Shown: piece by piece, positions 1-8,553 of the stretch
Layout of the letters: each line of letters begins with the position of its first letter
Numbering within the stretch: the stretch's first letter is position 1
Source of the DNA: Trachelipus rathkii
Taxonomy: Eukaryota > Arthropoda > Malacostraca > Isopoda > Trachelipodidae
Reading direction: 5' to 3'
Assembly (NCBI GenBank): GCA_015478945.1
Contig: JABUQX010039017.1
Coordinates: 1 to 10,000, forward strand
DNA length: 10,000 bases
The notes under the pieces: model-generated
Seen by the model: only the letters and a program-made list of their open reading frames with translations
Databases searched by the model: none
What the model was told of the DNA's origin: nothing
Translations under genes and position numbers: made by a program

Positions 1-397
1 GCGGAGCGGGGTTTCGAATTCTAACAATGGTATTCCCTAATGTACTTGACCGCTCCCTTTTAGGTATGAAGAAAATTTTCAAAAAATAACTGAAGAATAT
101 TTAAAAACACCTAAAAACATTTCAAGCACTTACGTACTCTACCATCTAAGATTATAAATCACACATAATATAGATTATCTCTTGATCTCTCTATTATTTC
201 CACAGCCAAACAGGTTTGGCTGCGTTCGCCACCGCTAATGAGGTTTATTTTTTTTAAAAAACATAAGCTGACCTACAAGAAATAGATTTCATTAAAAAAC
301 TTCGCTATTAACAAATGTTCACCGACATGATAAAAACGGAGTTTTTGGTCTTTAATAAGAAACCGTTTGTTATCCAGCGAGTCAGTTATACTAAAGC
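1..397. other. Gene-free left flank
   Basis: No open frame of useful length begins here. The stretch is AT-rich with A and T runs, including a T-run directly followed by an A-run at about 246-260. A 7-bp inverted repeat (GGAGCGG at 3-9, CCGCTCC at 50-56) could form a stem with a 40-base loop. A stronger perfect hairpin lies at 203-222 and is listed separately. No tRNA boxes or promoter elements were recognised. Confidence 0.6.
203..222. repeat. Perfect 9-bp hairpin with a 2-nt loop
   Basis: CAGCCAAAC (203-211) is followed by AG (212-213) and its exact reverse complement GTTTGGCTG (214-222). The stem is GC-rich compared with its surroundings. A T-run and A-run follow about 25 bases downstream. 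The 2-nt spacing is tight for an RNA hairpin, so the structure also reads as a near-palindromic DNA site, for example for a dimeric protein. No function is assigned. Confidence 0.75.
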
Positions 398-754
398 ATG
401 TCTTCGAATTTGGGGTTAAAATCGCCCAGTGTGGTGGGGTGGGCAGGAAATCTAGGGTTGTTCCTTATTAGCATTGCACCCCATTCTCGGGCCAGACTAC
501 TCACACCTTCACTCCATTACAACTCTCGACTTCCATACCTTCACCTGCCGTCACCTCAACCCCTCCCTCAAACTCTCTCCCTCAACCCTCCTAATCCTTA
601 CTCCCACCATACCTCTTCCATCCATCTACGTTACCCATCACTTCCCAAGCCCTCCTCAACCTCCACCGCTCGCCCCACCTTGTGTCTCTGTGCCGCGTTC
701 ACTCCGGACCCAACTCCCCTGGCCCTCAAAAAAGAAAGTATAAAAAAATTCTAG
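398..754 (+). CDS. Doubtful 118-codon open frame, probably compositional
   Basis: The ATG has an A at -3, a reasonable eukaryotic start context. The translation has a mildly hydrophobic stretch at about residues 12-27 (VVGWAGNLGLFLISIA). A long Pro/Ser/Leu/Thr-rich segment follows at about residues 35-95, and the end is basic (KKESIKKF). I recognise no domain. The middle and C-terminal half lie over a C-rich, G-poor tract in which stop codons are rare in every forward frame; a second forward frame is also open at 474-743. That argues the frame is open because of base composition rather than selection. It could instead be a small unknown protein, or resemble the spurious small ORFs annotated in yeast subtelomeres. 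Confidence 0.12.
   Translation: MSSNLGLKSPSVVGWAGNLGLFLISIAPHSRARLLTPSLHYNSRLPYLHLPSPQPLPQTLSLNPPNPYSHHTSSIHLRYPSLPKPSSTSTARPTLCLCAAFTPDPTPLALKKESIKKF
430..443 (+). other. TG-only tract with clustered G runs
   Basis: Fourteen bases contain only T and G (TGTGGTGGGGTGGG), followed by CAGG. The G runs at 33-34, 36-39, 41-43 and 46-47 of this hundred could form a two-tier G-quadruplex. The string resembles the irregular TG1-3 telomeric repeat of Saccharomyces, but it is a single short stretch and may be chance. Confidence 0.35.
475..735 (+). other. C-rich, G-poor strand-asymmetric tract
   Basis: Counted directly, bases 541-600 hold 31 C and 2 G, and bases 601-660 hold 30 C and 2 G. Short words such as CCCTC, CTCAACC and CCATC recur without a fixed period. 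The tract resembles the C-rich strand of yeast X-type subtelomeric DNA in style, but I could not align it to any sequence I know. It explains why two overlapping forward frames stay open here. Its borders are approximate. Confidence 0.7.
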
Positions 755-998
755 TATTACGTCATTTAATAAAAAATACTGAACTACTTCTGGGGGTGGC
801 CGGTATTAGACAAGGAATCCATTGAATGCGCAGGAAAATTAAAATCAACCCATCTATGACTATAGACCTTTTTCTTACTGTGGCGCATGCTGTCTCTAAT
901 TTCTTTCACAATTTCCTGCATGCTAATTCTTGGAACTCTGGCCAGGTGGTCTATAAAATGCCCCTATTGTATATGATTTATTAAACATAAGGATATCT
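755..998. other. Gene-free spacer between two doubtful frames
   Basis: No usable open frame is present. There is a G-run segment at about 792-803 (GGGGGTGGCCGG). GCATGCT occurs twice in the same orientation, at 885-891 and 918-924, 33 bases apart. A TATA-like site at 952-958 is listed separately. Nothing else was recognised. Confidence 0.5.
952..958 (+). promoter_or_regulatory. TATA-box-like site (TATAAAA)
   Basis: TATAAAA sits in a locally GC-richer context (GGTCTATAAAATGCCCC), 41 bases before the ATG of the frame at 999. That distance suits a metazoan-type start at about +30 but leaves almost no 5' UTR, and it is short for budding yeast. In AT-rich DNA such a 7-mer is common, so this is weak support for a promoter. 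Confidence 0.2.
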
Positions 999-1325
999 AT
1001 GCGCCATTACCGATTCAATATCAATATTAGTTTTAAAGTCAGTCATTTATACAGATTGAATATTGCTTTTAATAATAAGCGCCACAGGGGCCCCCACCTT
1101 TCTTTCTCTATCTGGTATAGCCCCCGCCCAATGTTTCTCAATAAAGTGACACAGTCAACTACACTTAGTCTTCTTAGAATATACCTATTTACGTGCGCAT
1201 TGAGAGGCGAAGTCTCACAATATGAGATTCACTTTATCTATAGTAACCCAATCGCCTGCACATATAATGACTATTACATAATGTCAAGGATCCTCTATTT
1301 ATCGCGTGTATTACACGGTATCTAG
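999..1325 (+). CDS. Doubtful 108-codon open frame, no recognised domain
   Basis: The frame starts MRHYRFNINISFK and ends SRVLHGI. It is rich in Ile, Leu, Tyr, Arg and Asn with scattered basic residues. There is no clear signal peptide, repeat or catalytic motif. The ATG has a T at -3, a poor context. A TATAAAA lies 41 bases upstream, and an AATAAA (1140-1145) lies inside the frame rather than after it. A GGGGCCCC palindrome (1087-1094) is also inside. A rough estimate for DNA of this composition gives about half an open frame of this length per 10 kb by chance, so it may well be spurious. Confidence 0.13.
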   Translation: MRHYRFNINISFKVSHLYRLNIAFNNKRHRGPHLSFSIWYSPRPMFLNKVTQSTTLSLLRIYLFTCALRGEVSQYEIHFIYSNPIACTYNDYYIMSRILYLSRVLHGI

Positions 1326-4300
1326 AATTCTGTGCCTAAAATCATAACGTCTTTCATGCTAATTATTAACTCAATCTTGAGTAGGTCATGAAGTCAAGAG
1401 CATTGTGATATTGTAATAGAGTCATTTAACAGTAATTTAGTCTATATTTTAAGTCATTGATTTATATATGTTTGTTTATGACATTATTGTTTAATCTATA
1501 TATCTCATTATTAACGTGAACGCTATAGTAACCAAATACATAGTCATGTAGGTTTAGAAATTGGCTTAATGATCACCACTATTCTACTATGTTACCATTG
1601 GTCTATGTGATTATAAGTGTATCCATAAGTAATTTAGAGCCCATCACCTTATCCTCAACTTTACTAAGTTAGTTGCTAAAACAAGTTCTCACAATAGACT
1701 GAGTTGCTAAATCATTGAATGTATAAAGCCTACTGAACATTTAGATCTTCGGAGTGTAACCACGCTTATTACTGCGCAGGATTTGAAATGTAATTAGTAC
1801 ATTACTTGTTTATAGCATATTCACAGTATTGATCTGCTCTTATGCAATGTTTTAGTATATAGTTTTACATAACATTTATCAATAAACCTGAACTAGTTTG
1901 GTCCTATCTATGCGGAGCACTACATGATAGAGGTCAATGCTATGTGGCATTATGGATAACTACGTAATGTGATGAGCTTTAGAGTATTTAGTTATAATCA
2001 AAGGCATTCTAACCTATGAACTTATAATTGTATAATTATATAATAAAACATTACTTTATCACTCCGTAGTTCTAGCGTGCAGGGCAAGTTAATGGTAGCA
2101 TCTCCATTATAACGCTTGTGACAAGATATCTTTCAATTTATCATTGAGTGCCAGCGTTCATCATAGTAGCTATAGATATTGTCACGTCACGAGCAAGAAT
2201 TTATAGCATAAGTATCAAGAGTGAAAATGATAATATAAACTCATATATGTAGCCTATATATGTCTGAAGATGCTACTTTATATATAGTATCAGTAATATG
2301 ATCAGTATATATATATCTAGTAATCAATATATAATACAAGAACATCAAGAAGAAGTAAATTACTACATCTAAAGATACTCTCATCATATATTATATAGAT
2401 CCTGTACCTGGCAAGTGAAAGTAGTATATAAAATTTACAAGTTTTGAAAAGGCTGCGACTTATTGAGATATTTCGGTCAACGTATAACAATTTTTCGAGC
2501 CGCTAAACGAATGAAGTCAGTAAGAGGCAGTTCTATAGAAAAAAATACGGCACTGGAATAAATAGAGCTAGTCTGACTTGGCATTCGCCTAACAGAAGTA
2601 GAGTATCTCAACAGAAGTATAGGACTTATTAACTATTACTTTTATTGAAATATCTCTTCTATTTTGAATAAAAAATCAATAAATTACAAATATTGAGTAA
2701 TATATTTCTATATATTACCAACTCATCTTAATAATAGGGTAGCTTATAATAATAATTGAGCTCTTGTAAACATAAGCTATCCAATCTATTGCTAAGAGCC
2801 GTACTATATACTAATATCTCATTATATAATACCTCACCTTTTACCTTTTTTATGGAATTCATATATTATATCATTTCATAAATAATATATCTTCTGAATA
2901 TTTACTTAACTTCATGAGAAGGTCTACTTTCTAATATTAATATAAGATCAATTATTGAGAAAGTATATCATATAGACAATTGAGTTTCGCTTGTTGTATA
3001 ATTCCTCTGATATAACTTTATATTCTTTCAATATGACAAGAAAAGTCTATATACTTTCATACTGTATGTACTGTGAGTTGTAGTAATGTGTATATTACTA
3101 TAGTATGCAATAGAGCTGAGCAAATGAGTTTAAATATATTACAGAGTAGCTATACTTCATAAAGTATCATTGTCTTGTAAAGTGTTTTATGATTTAGTTG
3201 TATACATATACTATTATTTACTAAAATCATCCGATATATAGAATACACAACTAACTATTCTGATTCCTGAGCGTCGAATTTTGAGTCAAATGGTCTTACT
3301 CGTAAATATGTCCATTAGTATGAATTATCAGATAAAGGTTTCTATAGGAAAAAATCTATTTGAGCGTATATGTTATAAAATTATAGACTGTTTATATATG
3401 TATCTTATAAAAACAAGATCTTCCAGAGATTTAAATCTGACTCTTAGTTGATTCACAATACTGATTTGAAATGATGTTATTTATATATATATAATATATA
3501 GATTCTATTAGTAATTAACAATAGATGTATTTCTATTACTGATAAGGAAATATTATTCTTAAACATTGTCATATATATTTTTAGGAAAAATTCTTGTACT
3601 TTCCTTCAATCAATATTAGTAGTTATTCCTATAAACTCAATTAGCACACTAATAGTAATATTATCATCAAACTTTTTGAACTGAAGTGACTATTTAATAT
3701 ATAAACATAAAGTAATAATATGAAATATATATATCACTTAAATGCTTCAAGTAGAAAAATAAAATTTAAAATGCACCTAAATTTAGTCTATGAGAATCAC
3801 ATTATATAGCGGAATTGATAGTTATTTACCATCCATTATCTCTAACCATTATATCAATTATTTACATATATATCATAATATATATTACTCAATCCAATAA
3901 AGATCTATTATTCTTTAGCAAATATGAAATCTAAGCGACGATACTAGTCCATTACCCATCTAGTTGGTGCAGGTTATATTTATTGGAAATCCTATCTTTT
4001 TAAACTATATCTATATATATGCATTAAGGATACGGCACTTGTCACTTTATAGAGTACGATATTTAATGATCACCTAAAAAACTACCTTAATAAACTACAC
4101 GTTAAACCACATGTCCTAATGATCGCAGTCAATGATATTTTTTCGTGAACTTTTTTCTAAATTTCTGAAACACCCCTAAACTGGCAAATAAGATATATAC
4201 TTACTATTTCTCACATCCTATAGACGCTACCTGAATACGAATCGTCTGATGGAGGCTATTTTGATTTGCGTATAATCAAGTAATATTATATGTACAGCAT

Positions 4301-4440
4301 GTGACACAAGCAATATTATCTATTAAAATCTTAGATCGTGTATAATTGTCGGAGCTACTTTTTCCTTACAATTGTCAACTGTAATACCTATCCCGAGAAG
4401 AGGAGCTGAGCCTATATCTATGGTAGTATGCAACGACATA
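1326..4440. other. AT-rich gene desert
   Basis: About 3.1 kb has no open frame of 60 codons or more on either strand. GC varies from near 17% (1441-1500) to about 38% (2041-2100). Short TA runs are scattered through it, for example 2305-2316 and 3483-3500. AGTTGCTAAA occurs twice at 1671-1680 and 1702-1711, 31 bases apart. TAAACATAAAG at 3702-3712 differs by one base from the reverse complement of the yeast ARS consensus. ACACCCCTAAAC at 4170-4181 differs by two bases from a Rap1-type site. CA and TG steps are not visibly depleted in the stretch I checked (2221-2400), so it does not look like RIP-mutated fungal DNA. Confidence 0.75.
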
Positions 4441-4768
4441 TTCAGCACAAATGACTGATTGGACGAGAAGTGGAAACCATTTTCAGCGGGATTCACCTTC
4501 TAACGTATTTTTCCTGCTCTCGCATGAAAAACCATGCTTGAGGCATACTGGGGATGCAGAATCTGCAGAGCACAAAAAATGTCTCGACGAAACGCATGAG
4601 GAGTGTGCGAGGAAACAGGTAAAGTAAGAGAAGAAAAATAAGAAAATCAATGCCTGCTCGAACGGTCTCGAAGAATTAGCGTCTGTAAAAGGGGACGCTA
4701 TAGGCATCGTATTCGTAGTAAGGACGATTGTCAGGCTGGGAACCCGACTTGATGGTCATAAATCGTTT
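4265..4768 (+). pseudogene. Possible broken reading frame, 168 codons with four TAA/TAG stops
   Basis: Between TGA at 4262-4264 and TGA at 4769-4771 the frame contains only TAA (4343, 4382, 4625) and TAG (4424). From an internal ATG at 4451 it reads 58 residues with charged and Cys-containing segments (EKPCLRH, KKCLDETHEEC). After the TAA at 4625 it continues with INACSNGLEELASVKGD and a short hydrophobic segment (AIGIVFVV). The Cys-rich stretch followed by a hydrophobic segment loosely recalls the end of a tetraspanin, but the CCG motif is absent and I do not assign it. It could be a decayed gene, a chance frame in DNA of about 45% GC, or coding in a genome where TAA/TAG are reassigned. Confidence 0.12.
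4483..4707 (-). CDS. Doubtful 74-codon frame resembling a small Cys-rich secreted peptide
   Basis: A polar N-terminus is followed by a strongly hydrophobic segment at residues 19-34 (ALIFLFFFSYFTCFLA). Next comes a short tail with cysteines at 38, 46, 55 and 62. That layout resembles a signal peptide plus a four-Cys mature peptide, as in many small secreted eukaryotic proteins. However, the 18-residue N-region contains Asp and Glu and is long for a signal peptide. The Phe run is the complement of a purine tract at about 4626-4646. It overlaps the plus-strand frame described for the same place, and both cannot be real. No family is recognised. Confidence 0.12.
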   Translation of the reverse strand: MPIASPFTDANSSRPFEQALIFLFFFSYFTCFLAHSSCVSSRHFLCSADSASPVCLKHGFSCESRKNTLEGESR

Positions 4769-4771
4769 TGA

Positions 4772-5160
4772 CGTTTTGTGTATATGGTGATCTGGCTCAC
4801 AAAACAGTAGAGCTCACTACTGTGATAATTATTTGAGAGTAACGTTCGTCTTGCATACAATGCGTCTAAGGAGAAGTTCCAGTGCAAATAGATAAATTAT
4901 TTCGCCATTAAACCTCAAAGTACTTCACGATACGAGTATTTCCGTAAGAATTACATTTTGAATTGATTCAATTAAATCATTTTGAATTCTGTTCGAAACT
5001 CCAGAGAAAATTGTCGATGTTGATAGGTGATTTGAGAGATAGGACTAGTATTATAAAGTCTGCATAATAACAGGATTGATTAACATCATGGAAAAGTGTA
5101 TATTTGCATAAGGAAGTATAGTCCTTCTCCCCACAATAGGTCACAAACCAGAGACTCACA
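4772..5160. other. Spacer without a supported gene
   Basis: A 60-codon minus-strand frame (4977-5159) is open but has no recognised motif. In frame upstream of its ATG, the reading continues only a few codons before a stop. GC falls to about 35% before rising sharply at 5161. Nothing else was recognised. Confidence 0.4.
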
Positions 5161-5380
5161 CAACTTCCCGGACCTCACTCCGTAGGGTAGGCGTGATGTG
5201 GCCTCGTAATGAGCCCCCAGAACTCCACGGGCCGGCTTAATCCTCCCGAAACAGGCAACGGAACTTAATAACTTCACGTTAGGCAAGCCCGAGATTAATA
5301 GCACCAAGTACAGTATCAGCCTCCTCCTTGGTTAGCTCACAAGGTTGGGCCCCCTACATTGGCGCCTTGTCAAGGCAAGC
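5161..5380. other. GC-rich, CpG-containing island
   Basis: GC is about 62% in 5161-5220 and about 50% in each of the next windows, against roughly 30% in most of the flanks. About ten CpG steps occur in 220 bases. Short palindromes such as GGGCCC (5347-5352) and GGCGCC (5361-5366) are present. Minus-strand frames are open in pieces: a 73-codon frame at 5086-5307, and a short stretch around 5287-5355 reading ELTKEEADTVLGAINLG. No stop-free frame crosses the island. It could be the remnant of a gene or mobile element of different base composition, but nothing identifies it. Confidence 0.5.
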
Positions 5381-5429
5381 TAAATGACCAGTTTTTTCCT
5401 GTATCCTCTAGCGCACGGCATCACAATCA

Positions 5430-5807
5430 GACTGCAGGAAGTGGTTCTAATAGAAGCATAACCTCATTCCACAGATTATGTAAATGAGGCTTAAACCTTA
5501 GGTAGTCATGGAGCCCAAAGCCCGGCGTCAAGGAAGAAGCATGAAGTAATCTTAAAGAGGCGAGCACATACGCTGAACACTTGAATGAGCAGCGATCACA
5601 GTAGTAGTCAACAGCTGACGAAGTTAAAGTGTCATCTATTGTCTATGCGGACCTTTTCAATTGGTAGATTATTCGAGGAAAAACAGTAAAAATAACATAT
5701 ATGATATGAGTATATTCGATGGCGCTAGAGCGAATGAAACACTCCGAGCATTCGTAACATAACAGAAAATTAATATGGAATGAATATTAGAGGAATAATA
5801 TGATGAT
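5430..5807 (-). pseudogene. Possible broken reading frame, 126 codons with two stops
   Basis: Reading the minus strand, the frame runs from a TGA at 5808-5810 to a TGA at 5427-5429. It is interrupted only by TAA (5787-5789) and TAG (5643-5645). The two main pieces are 47 and 71 codons. Each has a paired-Cys motif: CYECSEC in the upstream piece and YYCDRCSFKC in the downstream piece, spaced like zinc-ribbon halves. The last 71 codons have no ATG near their beginning. A stop-free run of about 70 codons is expected by chance in DNA of about 42% GC, so this is a weak candidate for a decayed gene. Confidence 0.12.
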
Positions 5808-5809
5808 TC

Positions 5810-6440
5810 ATAGTGTGACGCATATGGTGATCGTATTTATACAGATGATTATAGCATGCTGATAGCTTATCTAAATGTGACATTAAATACAATATACAGT
5901 GTATGCACTGCATCCCAACTGCTAAGTCCGAAGAAGCGGAGAGAGTCTGTTGGGGATCAGCATGAAAAAACAACTCAAAAAAAGGCCAAAGCATAATATA
6001 AAGGCTCACTTTACACTATTTGTGATATACTCCCAGGCTCACACAGGTCCAATATACCTCATTGTCTATAACACATTGTTAGTACAACTAATATACATAT
6101 AAACAACTACTCTTGCTAGCAGAAATGAATTAATATTATCTCACTTTAGGTTTTTAAGAGTCTGGTAATAGTATAGGATATAGTTTAATTATTCCGTTTA
6201 ATTAAATTAATAATATATATATATATATAGTTATTTATATACTTCATAACTTCATAAATACTTAATCTTGTATTTTAAATAAGATTCTTCAATAATACAT
6301 TCTTAATAGCCGGCATCCATATACTCTTAGGTTATTTTATCAGTGCAAACTAATATAATTTCTTAAGAAAAAAAGATTTCGTAAAATCTATTTAAAAAAA
6401 ATTTTAGACACCTATACAAAAAACAATGTATACTAAAAGT
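5810..6440. other. AT-rich spacer
   Basis: A 79-codon minus-strand frame (5770-6009) overlaps the left border. It reads as hydrophobic and His-rich with no recognised domain, and its start (MSLYIMLW) is preceded by stops. It is probably a chance frame. A pure AT dinucleotide run lies at 6213-6229. The rest shows A and T runs (for example 6391-6404) and no recognised signal. Confidence 0.45.
6213..6229. repeat. AT dinucleotide run
   Basis: Seventeen bases of alternating A and T inside a longer AT-only stretch. It is a simple microsatellite of the kind scattered through the AT-rich parts of the window. Confidence 0.85.
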
Positions 6441-7500
6441 ATCACACACCAAGCTCACTCGAAAAGACTAAAGGCTTATGTCTATCTTTTGCCCAAGTTA
6501 ACTGTGTGAAAGAAGGATGCAGATTCGATGCATGCACGGAACAACAGAAAATAGTGCACACGATTACGCCTGTTGTCGACGTAGGTGAGAGTGAGTAGTT
6601 GAGATGGAATATTTGATCTATCACTCAAATAAATGTTCACCGAAACCACATATGCCCAACTGATTACAGATTGCGTAACAAGTTATAACATCTTGAGTAA
6701 GACAAATATATAGTAGTCCCATACATCTTATTAGCCTATTAAATCATTGACGTATACACAGTGTTCACACATTCTGGAGAGAGTATACTAGCGTAGCAGG
6801 AAACAGAAAATCCACGGCAATAGAGATAGGTGCGACAACAGAGAAAACTTGTTCAGCAGACAGAACGTTTCTAAAAAACAGCTACTGAGCAAAGTACTCA
6901 GGGAAACTCGCTCAAAAAAGTCATAAGAAAGTCAGGTATATCACTCCTTTAGAGCAAGGTTGGGTCAAATAATATGCAAGAATGATCCCACTTACAAGAA
7001 GCACAGCATTTATTCGCTTACTATATATTGTTCTTGCTCTTATACATTTCCGTGTCTCTCGTCTTAATCACCTTCATTGCTCTTATACCACTCAGTGTCA
7101 GTAACTCGCGAGTATGATAGGTCATTTGATCAAGTGGAACAGTTGAACAAGCATCTTTTCTGATGTGCTTCACGGGAATGAACATTTGCCTATACTCAAT
7201 CTACCTTACGTATCGACTCGTATTCTTTCTAATCACATTCTTTAGTTCACTATTACTACTAATTCTTCCTATTCTGTTCGTAAAGTTGTTCCAAGTTCAT
7301 CCTTCGATTGACAGGTGATTGGTTGGTATATGGATGTGTTTTTAGACTGTATGACTTATGGCTTATCTGGTTATATCTTTTTCTTTTTAGGGAATTATAC
7401 TTTTTGCGAGACGCGATCGTTTTATCTTATCTTCGAGGTTTTGACGCCAGGATCTTTTGATTCTATGCGATAGCGAGTCAGCTTCGTAGGTATTCCTATA
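6441..7500. other. Intermediate-GC region without a supported gene
   Basis: GC is about 33-43%. A 60-codon minus-strand frame (6442-6624) and a 54-codon plus-strand frame without ATG (about 6436-6597, containing NCVKEGCRFDAC) overlap each other. Neither has a recognised domain. The region from about 6780 to 6960 is richer in A and G, and 7020 to 7260 is richer in T and C. A 43-base-spaced direct repeat is listed separately. AGCGAGTCAG at 7472-7481 is one of three exact copies in the window. Confidence 0.45.
7034..7099 (+). repeat. Imperfect direct repeat, 23-bp units 43 bp apart
   Basis: TTGCTCTTATAC occurs at 7034-7045 and again at 7077-7088. Extending right, the units 7034-7056 and 7077-7099 match at 19 of 23 positions, ending in the shared GTGTC. 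Only two copies are present. This may be a decayed tandem duplication. Confidence 0.6.
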
Positions 7501-8487
7501 TGATCCTTATATTATACTCAAATATCGAGCGCAGTAGCAACTAATAATATATATAAATCTATACATTCATTACGCGACACTGTTCTCAGCACTAACATCA
7601 GTTCGTCTGTGAGTATAGTAACGTCAAACACTGAACATTGGTTCATCATTATATTCACACAGATTTACAATGTCCTACGTATCTATTAATATTAAGTGGA
7701 AAGATTTCTTATAGTTCCAGTAAAAATGCCTGACTTACAACCAAAACAACTAGTCACTTTTGCTATTAGATTTACACATGAACAAACTACTAATTGGCCA
7801 ACTGTAGCAAATACATAAATAGACAGAAAACAGATATCGTCATCTGATAAGTTAGCAAGCCTGTCTACTAAAATATATAATCATCTATACATTGGATCCT
7901 AGTATAATATATATATATATATAATATATATAATATTATATAGTATTTTATCATCACAGCACAGATACATATGGAAACTAAAGTATTAATGATAATTGTC
8001 ACAGATATAGTGACATTTATATCAATACCAAATTAACTATACACTGATTCTGTATGCTGATACGAGAAAGAAAAAGCAAACTATACTCTATACTATGGGC
8101 AGTGAAGCTAATTACTAACTATACTTGATTATAAATATTTCATAAAATATTTTTGTGAGGATGATATATGTCCTTATTACTAAGAGACTTGAAATAGAGT
8201 TTTTTTTTCTTTCTATATTATAGCACCTATGATAATCAATGTTATGCGGAATTGAGTGGTATAAAAATTATTAAATTAAGGAACCTTGAGATATTACTGA
8301 CTAATGGAAATGTACGACTAGTTGAAAGGAGTGAGTATTTACTATATAATATTTAATATAGCAATTTTAGGGGAATATGAGAAAAGAACTAATATAGTCT
8401 GATTTCTCAAAGAACAGTTCACAATGCTATAAGATCTCATAAAAGTATTCATAGATAAAGTATATCTAATTAAAATATCCTATGCAC
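7501..8487. other. AT-rich spacer
   Basis: No open frame of useful length. It contains a 40-base A/T-only run (7903-7942), a nine-T run (8200-8208), and two AAATATTT palindromes (8133-8140 and 8145-8152). A TACTAAC heptamer at 8113-8119 matches a yeast branchpoint, but no coding sequence flanks it. Confidence 0.55.
7903..7942. repeat. A/T-only low-complexity run
   Basis: Forty bases of TA dinucleotides broken by AAT and ATT steps. The 20-base string at 7921-7940 recurs exactly at 8544-8563 in the larger microsatellite, so the two runs share the same interruption pattern. Confidence 0.85.
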
Positions 8488-8502
8488 ATATTAATATTAT
8501 AT

Positions 8503-8553
<51 letters not shown>

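Noticed and set aside
474..743. 89-codon plus-strand frame overlapping the 118-codon frame
   Set aside because: It is open only because the C-rich, G-poor tract lacks stop codons in several forward frames. It reads as Pro/Leu/Ser/Thr low complexity.
2175..2195. Repeated GTCAC as possible centromere CDEI or Abf1 site
   Set aside because: The full CDEI and Abf1 patterns do not match, and no CDEIII-type TCCGAAA core exists in the window.
3702..3712. One-mismatch yeast ARS consensus
   Set aside because: Near-matches to an 11-base AT-rich consensus are expected many times in 10 kb of DNA this AT-rich.
4616..4625. CAGGTAAAGT resembling a 5' splice donor
   Set aside because: The same frame continues beyond the following stop without needing an intron, and no supported acceptor or exon could be paired with it.
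5321..5370. tRNA-like A-box (GTTAGCTCACAAGG) and a TGGCGCC string resembling a retroelement primer site
   Set aside because: No B box, no cloverleaf pairing and no LTR-like TG...CA ends were found nearby.
6442..6624. 60-codon minus-strand frame and an overlapping 54-codon plus-strand frame
   Set aside because: Both are at the length expected by chance for about 40% GC, overlap each other and lack any recognised domain.
8113..8119. TACTAAC branchpoint-like heptamer
   Set aside because: No coding sequence or matching 5' splice site with flanking exons is present, and such A/T-rich words arise often by chance.
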